From Siphonodentalium dalli (Eukaryota; Mollusca; Scaphopoda; Gadilida; Siphonodentaliidae), in contig CP136068.1 of NCBI GenBank assembly GCA_032622095.1, positions 134,237,989 through 134,301,988 on the forward strand: a stretch of 64,000 bases of DNA. The letters run 5' to 3'. The notes below the pieces were generated by a model, which ran no database searches, was not told the origin of the DNA, and worked only from the letters and a program-made list of their open reading frames with translations. Of this stretch, positions 24,274 through 35,213 are shown one piece after another. The position numbers and the translations under genes were made by a program. Numbering within the stretch: the first letter of the stretch is position 1; every line of letters begins with the position of its first letter.

Positions 24274-25018
24274 ATGACTTTTACCACCAGGAAATATATC
24301 ATTCTTGCTGCAGTCTCCTCTCTGGTTATTGGTGGACTGATTATTCAAAGCTTCTACGTCTCATCTCTGTCGGACGGTCCTTCTTTCCAATCATATATGT
24401 TGAAATATGTTTCAGGCAGTGTTATTGAATCTGTTCCAGACGTGCCGATTGCTGAATTTATTAGAAACTATAGGATTTCTAAACAAACACACGAGATGTG
24501 TTCGGTCCATAAGAAATGTCCATACTATACAGAACAAACGTCTCGTGGTTCGTGGTATGCGCGTCGTCATCATGTTAAACATTTGGATGAGCTTTCTCGC
24601 TTCCAACAACGAGTTCGACAGATGTTCCATTCAAAATGGTCATCCTATCAAAGGGACGATGGGGTTTGCGGAAACCGGGATTACATGAGGGGTTTTGTTT
24701 TTCGAGCAATTTGCGAATCGCGTGGAACAACTCCTTGTTGCTTTAATAATACGTGCCAAAATATTCCAATAGGTTCATGCAACTGTCCTGGGTGTTTCGA
24801 CACAAGATTGCAGCTGCACGCAGAAATATCGGAATGGAGTACAGAAAGCCCTGAGTGTCAACCAACGATTTTCGATAAGGATGAAATCTGTTCAACTTTC
24901 AAAGGGAAAACATTGTTATTTATTGGAGATTCTTTGATTCGACATTTGTTCTCGGCATTTCGTATTGCAGCGTCAGGAAACACGTACAATGGATCTATGA
25001 GAGCAAATATATCACCAG
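24274..25018 (+). CDS. PC-esterase-like type II membrane protein, coding exon 1
   Basis: This exon encodes residues 1-248 plus the first base of codon 249. The product has a short cytoplasmic N-terminus and one hydrophobic signal-anchor (about residues 8-30). A linker follows, then a Cys-rich block (Cys 132, 147, 155, 156, 161, 169, 171, 174) and the nucleophile motif FIGDSLIRHLF with GDS at 218-220. GDS is block I of GDSL/SGNH hydrolases of the PC-esterase type (as in plant TBL O-acetyltransferases, CASD1, NXPE and PCED1 relatives). Sequons at Asn 158, 239 and 245 suggest a Golgi/secretory lumen location. The donor is ACCAG|GTAACC at 25018/25019, phase 1, matching the acceptor at 62406. The start is the first ATG after an in-frame stop. 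Acyl-esterase or acyltransferase activity is inferred from family; the substrate is unknown. Confidence 0.85.
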
Positions 25019-25143
25019 GTAACCATCACTTTATGCATGCTCTTCTTATTCACTCTCGGGTCTGTTACATTGGAAGTTATTATATCGCCGGTTTTGTTAT
25101 GGTTCAGGAATTACTTGTTTCGGTTCCTCGTGATTAAAAATAA

Positions 25144-27465
25144 TCAATATTCTGGACAAAATCACACACTTTTATAGATCTTGAATGCATTAACTTTTCA
25201 TGAATAAACCGAGGCTGCAGAAGTGCCTTTTTTGCGGAAACCTGAACTCTAGATCACAATTAACTAAGAATTATGGAGTTACCGCGTAAATACACTGTAT
25301 GTTATTTGCATAATCCAACAGTTATATCAAGATATAAGAGTATAGCTACATAACCGGAGATTAAGCTAATGTTCTTCGAGTGCCCAATACTATTCGACTT
25401 CTGTAAAAAAAAAATCATATACTAAATTTCGGTTGGAAAAAACCATCAGAACAATTTCAACCTATACTTGGTGTGAAAATTCCAACCGATGTTGCATGTG
25501 TCAGGCATGGAATTTCCAACTGATGAAAATGTTATCCAAAGCTGGGCTCTTCAGTCCTAAAATTATCCCACTTCGCACTTCTGTCACGTTCCGTTGACCA
25601 TAGTACGTCGACGTATGAAGGAAATTCTAGTATACAAACTTTGTATGCTCTGACAAGATTATTTCGCGCTCCGCGTGTTTGATGTGTCGCTGTTTCTTGG
25701 TATACAGTAGGCGATGGTGGTTCTATTTATAGAATCGCAATTATTGGGACACATTAAACGTTATAGTGCTACCCCGAGGCCGAGCGCTGTAAAAGGTGTA
25801 GTTGGAAATTTCAATTTCGTTTATTGGCGTTTACATTATGTCAATAATGTTGATTTTTGTTTGTGATAAGCTATGCCGCACAAATAACAGAAATGAAAAA
25901 GATTCTATAATTACAATCATGGGTATATAATAGTTTATCTAAAGCGCGTTACCATTTCGGACTATGGCTTTCTTGTCAAAGTCTTACAGAGTACAATTAT
26001 AAGCAGTTTCCAAATTCCGAACAGTAGCGAGTACACGCTACCGGTAGACTCAATGTGGGTGTCAGTATCGAGTACACCCTACCGGTAGACTCAATGTGGG
26101 TGTCCATTGTTCTAGTAACTGAAGCGTGTCTGCATTCACGTGTATAGTCTTGCGAGTCGTGTGTGTATTCCGGAAATGTACAAATTGTTTTTCCGACTGC
26201 GAATTCCGTTATTTTGCAAAACATGTCAAATTACGGTGTAAGCTTGATTATTGGGTAAGTATTTATCATATTTTTGACTTGCCATGTCATTTTGAGGAAT
26301 ATAATTAATTTTACAGGTTTGAACAAATTGCGAAGTGTGTTTTTAACAACCGCGATTAACAGGGGAGATCGTTTACTCGTACGAATCTACGTCAAATTTA
26401 CCAAATAATCAAAATTTCCTGCATTTAAATAAAGAAATTGTTTTAATTCTGAGTTAATGAGTGCTATGTACGAGCTAATGTTTTTGAAGATAATGAATTA
26501 TTAAGGGAAAGTGTTTTCTTCTGGTTTTTTTTTTGGTACAATTTTAATCGTTTTCTACTCTCACTGCTGTCAGTGCTGGGCCATCGTGAAAATTCATGTC
26601 CACGTGGCAGTGGCGAACTATCATAATTGTATTGTATCAGTTGTAATTGTAGTTTGTACAGATATGCCTGTTGATGTTAATACACAGTCATTTGAGTGAA
26701 TGAATTCCAGTAATGTCATTATCTGAACACATATCGTCGGTGAAATTCAAAAATGTCGTAAAAATCATTTTTTGGCAAATTCCATGTTTTACAGGAGAGA
26801 CAAAAAACTTAATATCTTTCCTTAATTTTGTTATTTGGAATCGGGCGCTGAACTGGAAGCTTGAGAGAGAACTGGTACGGTCTGTGCGTAGTGCATTGTA
26901 ATTTTCCACTGCTGTTTGGAGAGGATATTAGCGATTTTAAGTTTTAAGACATTTTTGAACTAACTGTTTTCTCGCGGCAAACTTTTACGACATTTTGTTT
27001 ATTTTTACGACAAAATAGAACTCAATTTATGTAAACTGTTGCAATAATATCAGTTTATAAGACCATTTGAAGAACTTCCATCATTAGCTTAATTATAATT
27101 TTTAATGTTTATTTAGTTATTACTATCTCTTATTGTCTGGAATACAGATATGTGAACATCTAATTCACCGGATCGGGAAACTTCAATGGAGTCTGTATGG
27201 TTATAGACCTATTCGGGGGAGGGGCATTCGGCAAACCTCGTCAGATTCAGTCACCGTTTCACCTTGGCCCCCAGAGGTCACAGGTCGAGGAGTTCAGAAT
27301 GGGGGGAGGGGGTGTCAGTGTATTGGTATTTACTAAGACCCCTAGATAATTCCCCCGAAGTGCCCCAAAAGCAGGGACTTGGCGACAGTTGAAATTCGTA
27401 TATTTTACTGCTCTCGGTCAAATTTAATAATTTGATTGAGTTGTTCACCGTTTTAGTGGAGTCGC
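25144..27465. other. Intron sequence, no gene
   Basis: Only small items are visible: a GTTGGAAATTTCAATTTC / TTCCAACTGATGAAAAT-rich stretch at 25420-25580, distantly like modules at 52.8 and 54.65 kb, and a 41-bp direct duplication at 26028-26108. Short open frames here have no recognisable motifs. Confidence 0.5.
26028..26108 (+). repeat. 41-bp tandem duplication
   Basis: The block CGAGTACACGCTACCGGTAG ... GTGGGTGTC occurs twice with period 41 bp (26028 and 26069), with few differences, so it is recent. Confidence 0.85.
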
Positions 27466-27941
27466 TTAAAGGTACTCAATCCGATAAAACTCCTCTCAAT
27501 TACTATTTCAATGGCTTCGGGGTCAGAAATATTTGATTCGAGTCGAGGAAGTCACCCATCAAAGCTCAGATTTGTTAGATATAGATTTTAGAAATCTATT
27601 ATTTTTCATTATCGGGAATACTATCTGGCCCAGAACTCAGTCAAAATTGCGTTAAAATTACCACTTGATTTTAGAGTTATCCATTCTTGTCTGTTTGAAT
27701 AGATTTGGAGTACACATCCAGAGCAGATTACGGCAGTTATTAGTACTCATCTCGAGTTAATAACAAATTTCAAAAATCAATATCTAATAACTCTGAGCTT
27801 TGTTTGATGGGTTCCTCGACTCGAATCAAATATGTTTTACCCCCAAAGCCAAAGAAATAGTAATATAGGACCATCTGATCGGATTGTTGTTGTTGGAATC
27901 TGTTGAGATGGGGACCCTCTTTACGGATTGAGTACCTTTAA
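27466..27941. mobile_element. TTAA-flanked MITE, 476 bp
   Basis: Left end TTAAAGGTACTCAATCCG (27466-27483) is the perfect reverse complement of the right end (27924-27941). Reading TTAA as target duplication leaves TIRs AGGTACTCAATCCG. TTAA targeting is typical of piggyBac and Kolobok superfamilies; which one cannot be told without a transposase. Internal palindromic modules (AAAGCTCAGA ... TCTGAGCTTTG) are present. Degraded relatives lie at 40730-41110 and 55385-55740. Confidence 0.78.
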
Positions 27942-28231
27942 CCGACAATAATAGAAGAATCGTTCACTTCCGGATAGAAGCACAAAACTTCGCACATAGT
28001 TATTTTGTGCACTATATCCCTGATCATAATCCAGCTGGTTCCAGCTTTCAGTTAAGTGAAACCCGTTAAATTCAAGATGGCGCCCAACATGGCCGCCGTT
28101 TTTCAGACGGTTCACTAAATCAGTTTGATGCAAATTATAGTGAGGCAGTCTTGTCAAGTTGTCATATATATACAAATGTATACATTTGTGTGAAGATAAG
28201 ACAAAATGCCACTATAATAGGCTAAAATTGA

Positions 28232-29298
28232 AACTCACCGTCCAAAATGGCCGTCAAAATGGCAGATGGAAGTGGAAAATTTAATTTTTTTCTCTAATAT
28301 CTTTAAGATCAGTTTATGCTGTTTGGTACTGGTTGATAATTGTGACTTTATGTTGGATTATTCATGTTAACTGTCCATTGGAGCAATGAAATATGCCATT
28401 CAGAAACCCTTCTGAGCCCTCAAAAATTCGATTTTACAGAAAGCGGTTTCAAATGTTACCAAAAATCACCATTGGGATGTCTAGTCATATTTCATCAAGA
28501 TATGGGCAGAACTGTGAAATTTTAGTAAAACATTCCATTTCTTATGCATATTCCAACTCATTAGTACAAAAATTGTCACTTTGGCTTAAAGTGGCTGAAA
28601 AAATGGCACCCAAAATGTCAGCCGGAAGTGGAAAATTTGATTTGTTTTCTCTAATGTCTTTAAGATCAGTTTATGATTTTCGTACTGGTTGAAAATTGTG
28701 ACTTTATGTTGTATTTTCAAGTTAACTGACCATTGGTGCAATGAAATATGCCATTCATGGGATCATAAACCTTTCTGATCCCTCAAATATTCGATTTTAC
28801 AGAAAGTGGTATAAAATTTTACCAAAAATTACCATTGAGATTTCTAGTATTATTTCATCAAGAACTGGGCAGAACTGTGAAATTTTAGTGAAGCATTCCA
28901 TTTTTGATACATATTCCAAATCATTAGTACAAAAATTGTCACATTGGCTCAGAATGGCTGAAAACTGGCTGCCAAAATGGCAGTAGGAAGTGGAAAATTT
29001 TGTCTCTAATATCTTTAAGATCAGTTTATGCTATTTGGTACTGGTTGAGAATTCTCACTTTATGTTGTACTATTCATGTTAACTGACCATTGGAGAAATG
29101 AAATATGCCATTCATGAAGTCAGAAACCCTACTGATCTCTCAAAAATTCGATTTGACACCATTGTGATTTCTAGTTATATTTCATCAAGAAATGGGCACA
29201 ACTGTGCAATTTTAGTGAAACATTCCATATATTATCCATATTCCAGTTCATTGGTTCCAAGATTGTCACTTTGGCTCAAAATGGCGGCAAAAATGTGA
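28232..29298 (+). repeat. Tandem ~356-bp repeat, about three units
   Basis: CTTTAAGATCAGTTTATG recurs at 28301, 28658 and 29013 (periods 357 and 355). The intervening words AAATATGCCATTCA, CTCAAAAATTCGATTT and AAATTGTCAC occur in the same order. Units include AAAATGGCNNC words. It is the left part of a composite repeat whose inverted relative is at 57.0-60.5 kb. The 66-99-codon open frames across it are repeat artefacts. Confidence 0.85.
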
Positions 29299-29579
29299 AA
29301 AATGGTAAATATTGCCCATGCTGCGTGCCATGCAACCACATACAAGTTGTGGATGATGACAAAGTTTGACTATTATGTGTTATTTAGATTGAATACTAAC
29401 ATTTCTTATGCACCTAACAAGTTAATTGTTCATATATATCCCAAACATTATTCTCTGCTGTTCCGAAAAGGTAGCAAGATAGTGATCTGCTGGGTTATTA
29501 AACATGTTACTTAATCAAGTGAAAACTCTAGGTTGTATTATGGTTGTCCTCCCAGTACATTATGAGGGATGACAAATTC

Positions 29580-29903
29580 TTTTTAAAGGATGCAGTATGG
29601 AAGTTTGCCTAAAAAACGTCTTTTGAGATTCTGGCCATGTTTCTTAAGGGAAATGGGCATGCATGCCATGCAGAACTTCGAAACTGAGCTGAGCGGGACC
29701 AATAGTCCATGAGCCAGGACCGAGAATGGTACCATTTTGGTGGGAAAATTCTATCAACATTTTTCTCAAAGCTTATAATCTGAAATTCATCTGAGTGCTG
29801 GGGAGCACCGTGGCAGTGTAGCTTAGTGTGCAAAATTTGTGTTTCCATGGCAACGAAGGGTGATTTTGGCCAGTTTTCAAAATATACTTATAATGGTCTA
29901 CTA
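29580..29903 (+). repeat. Composite repeat, left half up to insertion point
   Basis: The sequence from about 29600 (CATGAGCCAGGACC, GGTACCATTTTGGTGGG, GCAGTGTAGCTTAGTGTG, TTTCCATGGCAACG) to CTTATAATGGTC is matched in inverted order at 57610-57410. It stops at TACTA 29899-29903, where the large insertion begins, and its homology resumes at 52095. Confidence 0.78.
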
Positions 29904-30290
29904 CACACTAAATTCAAAGTTGGTAAATTAACGATAAAAGTAGTTAAATTTTACTACTTTAGGTAGTTCGTATTCATCCCGCTACCTTGGGTGGTTAATT
30001 TTACTACCTGATGGGTAGGTAAAAAATTAAATACCTTTGGTAGTTAAAATAACTACATTCGGTAGTTGAAATAACTACCCCCGGGGGCTATTTTAACTAC
30101 CCAACGGGAGGCAAATTTTTAACTACTTTGGGTAGGGGGATGAATACGAACTACCCAGTAGTTAATTTTACTACCTGTGGGTGGTTGGAATTTTAACTAC
30201 CTACGGGTAGTTAATCTGATAACTACTATTGGTGGGAAAGTTTTCTACCTAGAATGGTTATTCTAACTATTTTAATTGGTAATTCAAAGG
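29904..30290. repeat. Left foldback zone, GTAGTT/AACTAC palindromes
   Basis: GGTAGTTAAAAT and ATTTTAACTACC words alternate, and a long imperfect inverted repeat pairs TAGTTCGTATTCATCC (about 29965) with GGATGAATACGAACTA (about 30140) around a CCCGGGGG centre near 30082. This is foldback architecture at the left end of the 22.2-kb insertion. Confidence 0.82.
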
Positions 30291-32106
30291 TGTCCCATCT
30301 AACCACTCCAAGCAGCTATTTTACCTCTAAAGATAGTAATGACATGTGGACCACAAAATAAGACAATGCAGAAAATAATTTCAATATTTATTAAAAACAA
30401 AACATAAATATTTATATATATAGTTCAGAGCATTTGTGCTTTTAGCAAATTGCAATACAAGGTTTCTTACCAGGAATAAGTACATTAGCCTGCACAAAAC
30501 AATGTCAATTTTGTGAAAATCGATGGATTCTAATAGTTGAAAATTTGACCCAATGCCAGGGAATCTCATCAGACTTCAAATGTCTTAAAAGGACACTAAA
30601 ACTTATTTCATCCAAATTGATTATATAACCAAAATGGTTGTTGCAATCTGATTTGTCAATTTTTTTAAAACAGCGATAAACTGAAATGGAGTGTCATTTG
30701 ACCTCAGACGTCTTTAAAAATCAAAAATGAGCAATAAAGAGCGTTCCTTTAAACATATGTAGCAAAATTGGACAAAAGTAAAACTAGTAATGCATGGTTA
30801 ATATTTTGGATAGGTGCTGTGGGCATCAAATTATTTATAAATGGGCTACTAATCAGCAATAAAGAGCTTTATTATGTTCTTAAAACATAGATGTAACTTT
30901 GTCAGGAGTTATATTTCAGCTGCTGTTTATCCCAGATACTTAATTATTTAAATGACTTGAAGGGTCGCAAATAACGCATTCTTAACATGAGCACTGATGC
31001 TACCCAGCTAAGGTTGTGCATAAAAAATTGCCCTAGGTCAAGTTATTTTTGGTTGCTCATATTAGAGTGAATCTGTTTTACCAAGAATCAATAAATTTAT
31101 GTATACATAAAAAAAATGGAAGAACTAAGTGCCATAGTAGAAAAGATATCTGACAATCCCTACTTTTGAACTCAAATGAGATATTGTTGTGAAAGTTTGT
31201 TCATGTTATCATGCCAAAGGTCATATATAACATTACAAAACTGATATACTAAGGGCTATAATTCAGGTAAAATAAATCTTCAAACTCAATTGATATATTC
31301 ATGTGAAAGGTCCGCATAAAAAATTACTGGTCTTTCACTGGGTCTCTACTTTATTCCAAAAAAATCACGTATTGGGACGTTTTTATCTATTTTATCTATT
31401 TTTATTTGTTCAAACATATTTATATATATTAAAAAAATTCACTTTGTGGGCTTTGCAATACTAATGGGAGTGCATGAACTAATGGTTGTATTGTTTATAT
31501 GCAGTTGTGGACTACACAAGAGTCGATAAATAATTCCAAAGAACATAACATGTTCATGTTCAAAATATTGTTTTATAGCTTTAACCAATAATAAAAAATT
31601 ACGGAAGCACCCTTCAGACATGATATCAGTCTTCAACCCAGAGAACATTACGGGCATGGATTAGTATCCCTCGTCACAACTGGGCGGAGCCACTCTCCCG
31701 TATCATTCATTACGAGCATTGAGACACCAGGTGCGTGGCATCCGAAATAGTATTGTAGCCTCTTTCATACCATTTCAGTCGAGTAGAGTCACAACAGCCC
31801 TCGCACCTCGCATAGCCATTAGCCAAAAGATAATTTTATAATTTTGTGTAGTCCACTTGAGGTATCGTTATATGCAGTGAAAGAATATATTAATCACCAA
31901 ATTTGCCAAAATTGCCTTAGATAATGTTCGGCTTACAAGGAAAAATACTTGGCATCACCATTTTTTGTATGGGTATCACGTAAATCCACAAAAGCAAAGA
32001 GTATAGACAATCATAATTGAGAACGCTCTTGTGTACTGCTTTTTTAGCCAACAATTGCACATTATTTCATTATATTTAAAATGGATAAAAATAATACCCA
32101 TATAGT
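30291..32106. other. AT-rich interior of large insertion, no gene
   Basis: No repeat or coding motif recognised; AT homopolymer runs only. Confidence 0.45.
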
Positions 32107-32239
32107 TTGACGAGATACAAGGCTTATTTTCGCTCGAATGTATAATTCAGCAAATGGGGGAACTTCGCTAAAGCTCGGTTCCCATTTGGAATTTATTTAC
32201 TGAATCATACTCGCGAAAATAAACGATGTATCTCGTCAA
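32107..32239. repeat. Hairpin element, ~57-bp imperfect arms
   Basis: TTGACGAGATACAAGGCTTA at the left pairs with TATCTCGTCAA at the right; the arms continue through TTATTTTCGC and ATGGGGGAAC / GGTTCCCAT around a short loop. MITE-like. Confidence 0.8.
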
Positions 32240-32245
32240 CAGTAT

Positions 32246-32720
32246 TTATGGATATTCTATATTTAACCACTCAATCAACTCATCGATGCGATGCCCGAGA
32301 GTGACAACAACTTCCCCCCCTTGTGTCGTCATTCTCTGGGGATCAATTCCACCAAGTACAGAATCGCAAACAAGTACTTGTAAGGGCAATTGAACATCAT
32401 CACCATTATCAAAATGAAACTGTTTCCACATAAATGCGGCCGACCTAACCAGCAAGCGAGTCAGATTGTCAGTGATCATCTGACAGGTAGAGAAAACATT
32501 CAATACCATATTGGTCAATGACATGGTACCACACGTCATTCGGAATATGTAGCAATGACTGGCAGTCTAACAAAATGTGTTGTAATTCATGTCAGGAGCA
32601 TTGATGATATCGGCTAGCTTGTGTGGGTATCGTGCTTTGCTTTCCCAGTATATACCAAAATCAACAAATAAAATCACAAATGTGGCATCAGATTTCTCCC
32701 CAGATGTACCGTTACAAAAC
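32246..32720 (-). pseudogene. Decayed coding fragment, possibly Tudor-like
   Basis: On the minus strand one frame reads with coding character from about 32720 to the TAA at 32246, interrupted by a single TAG near 32568. Its first part contains ATFVILFVDFGIYWESKARY, which resembles the FVDFG(N)xExV core of Tudor domains (piRNA-pathway scaffold proteins). The second part (97 codons) contains LQVLVCDSVLGGIDPQR and is not recognised. It may be a captured host-gene scrap or part of a transposon protein. The Tudor suggestion is pattern-based and weak. Confidence 0.28.
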
Positions 32721-32788
32721 TACTGAAATGTGCCAATATTTGGTATAAAACAAAACAATGAGTATGAGGCTCTTGGGTTTGGGAGAAA

Positions 32789-32935
32789 AATAATCCATTA
32801 TGACCTGGGATGTGGGCATAGAAAAATCTTATCTTCGGGGCCAGCTATTGGGTCCGAACAATCGGTCGAAATATCTTGTCCCTCGGGTGAGATCTTTCCA
32901 TCCCCACGCCCCAGGTCATGATGGATAATATTATT
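32789..32935. repeat. Hairpin element, ~43-bp imperfect arms
   Basis: AATAATCCATTATGACCTGG at the left pairs with CCAGGTCATGATGGATAATA at the right, and ATGTGGGCATAGAAA pairs with TTTCCATCCCCAC. MITE-like. Confidence 0.78.
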
Positions 32936-33643
32936 CTGGTCTCAACTTAACTTCAGCTGAACACGCACTGCGCCCATAATTTTTTGCATTCAGAATTTGT
33001 ATTTCTGTTAAAGTTACAAAGAGCATATATAGTTAATGAAAATGTCCCTGGATTCTAATCACATGTTCACGGCATGCATGTGTTATCAACTGCTACAGAT
33101 GACCAATCAGCCATGACATGAGGATACACCAGTCAAATCCTATCATTGGCTCTGTATCCAATTATAAGATACACTTTGTAAAAGAATAAATACATGTATC
33201 ACTTGACTTATCATCTTGCTGAAATATGATATGTGTTGGGAGAAATAAACAGCGATTGCTTTAACCTCAATCAGTGATGTCACAAAAATTTGAGGAGATA
33301 GGTAATGAAGTTTTCGGTCAAAATGCAAAACCTATCTCAAAACATTGACATGTTACGCTGCACATCAGCAGATAAGCGCATTTATAAAATAGCACGATTG
33401 CAGGATATGTTGGCTGACCAAATGGGCAACCAATTAAATTCATTATTTTGGCAAATGATGAAACCAGTTGCATATGTCCCATTTAACTGTAGATTCAATA
33501 TCCAAACATTTTCAACGTATTATTCAGGTTTCTAAATGTATGCATTCAATATGTGATTACATGGTTATTTCAATTATAATGTCTAAGAACGTTTCATAAT
33601 TTTATAGCGAACTGCTTGGTTCAGTAAAACGTTTTTAGTTTAG

Positions 33644-33778
33644 TTGTGGTGGATTGATGGTAACATGGTGTGACATTGACGACTTCGGGTTTATGTTCAA
33701 CCAATTCGCAAAGCAATGAGGTTGAACATACACTAGAAGCGGTCAATGTCATGCCATGTTACCGCCAATCCACCACAA
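33644..33778. repeat. Hairpin element, ~60-bp arms
   Basis: TTGTGGTGGATTGATGGTAA at 33644 pairs with the right end TTACCGCCAATCCACCACAA, and GGTGTGACATTGAC and TATGTTCAACC are also paired, around a 14-20 bp loop. MITE-like. Confidence 0.85.
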
Positions 33779-33929
33779 TAGCGTATATGTTCTACCAACA
33801 GTCCTGGTCATTCACATTAATTTGGCACTTATTCCGAAGAATGATCAGCAGAAAATGTCAAAATCTCCTATACCTCTCTCCAACATAAATGACGTCATGA
33901 AAAGGCCATCGAGAGACGATGGAACGGTC

Positions 33930-34520
33930 TTGGTTTCCGTTATGTTGATGCTCCAGATGTAAACATAGAATATGTTGCGCAACTCTTTGATCAAAGACAC
34001 GGTTTCTTACTGGGAGCGGAACATTGAATGATTTTTAACCTGGTCACCATGTTAAGAGAATTTCCTGCAGTACATACACATGTACATAAGTGCAAACTGT
34101 GCGATGCTGAACCTTTAATTCTTAGTACGAACACCAAACTACACCGACTCAAGCTCAGAATCATTTAGGTGCTTGTTGTGTTGAACTTCTTCTCTGTACT
34201 TCCAATGTAGTTCCAAACATGTTTCCGTTATGTTGATGGCTCCAGATGTAAACATGGGATATGTTGCGCGACTTTCTTACCAACCAAAGATGTGGTTTCT
34301 TACTGGAAGCGGAACATTGTATGACTTTCATCCTAGTCACCATGTTAGAGAATTTCCTGCTATACATACACATGTACATGGATGCAACCTGTGGGTATGA
34401 TGTTGAGCCTTTAATTCTTAGTATGAACATCGAATTACACTACCCGAAGCTCAGAGATCGGGATAATATTCTTCTCTGTAGTTCCAATGTAGTTCCAAAC
34501 ATGTTCCTACCTGCAAATAA
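33930..34520 (+). repeat. Diverged direct duplication, period ~288 bp
   Basis: TTTCCGTTATGTTGATG at 33934 and 34222 opens two copies that share TTTCTTACTGG, AGCGGAACATTG, CACCATGTTA, GAATTTCCTGC, TACACATGTACAT and CCTTTAATTCTTAGTA in order. The reading frames differ by indels, so any protein it once encoded is lost; the sense is not recognised. Confidence 0.82.
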
Positions 34521-34997
34521 GGGCCAAACGAGATGATGTACATGTACATTAATAAAAGTGTTAATGTAGCTCAGCTTGGACATGAGATATAATTCTCACA
34601 GAACATCATGGAATGATGAAGGTGGAAGTTTCCAGTGATGGATTGAAGCGTATACCTTCGGTTAAGCAGATTCATATATCACACATTGTTCTAGGCCTTT
34701 GCCGACCCATTACAACAGGATTGGGTGCCCAAAATTGGTTATAACCAAACCGTAATATTCAGAATTTGTCATGTTTTTGTACATTAATTATATTTCGGAA
34801 AATGCTCAAAGATCTAATTAAATCTAAAACAGCATTGGACGTAACAATAATCAGTGCCATTGTAGCTACATGTACATATAACATTAAATACTAGCAGAGC
34901 ATTATTTTTGTAAATATCTGGTGGAATTTCTGAAGATATTTTTGGCATGCCTGCATTATTGATTTGAGTACCTGTACACAAAAACCGATGTGGCTCT

Positions 34998-35213
34998 ATG
35001 TCAGGGTTAATGGAAGAGCTACTGGACATTCGTAAACTAGATGCCAAGATGGTCAAGGGCATAACCCGGGACCATTTAGTTTATGAATGTCCGGTAGCGA
35101 GTCCAATAAGTTATAACCGACTTAAACAGTTTTATAATATGCAAGGAGAAAGTACATTGATCCAATACATGCATAAATTTCAGGCACGTATGGCATTTTT
35201 TCCCTTTCGATAA
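34998..35213 (+). pseudogene. Possible LINE C-terminal scrap
   Basis: The frame contains TRDHLVYECPVASPISYNRL followed by KQFYNM and YMHKFQARM. The DHLVYECP core looks like the C-terminal His-Cys region of non-LTR retrotransposon or RNase H-like proteins. It is short, has no RT block, and is offered with low confidence. Confidence 0.28.
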
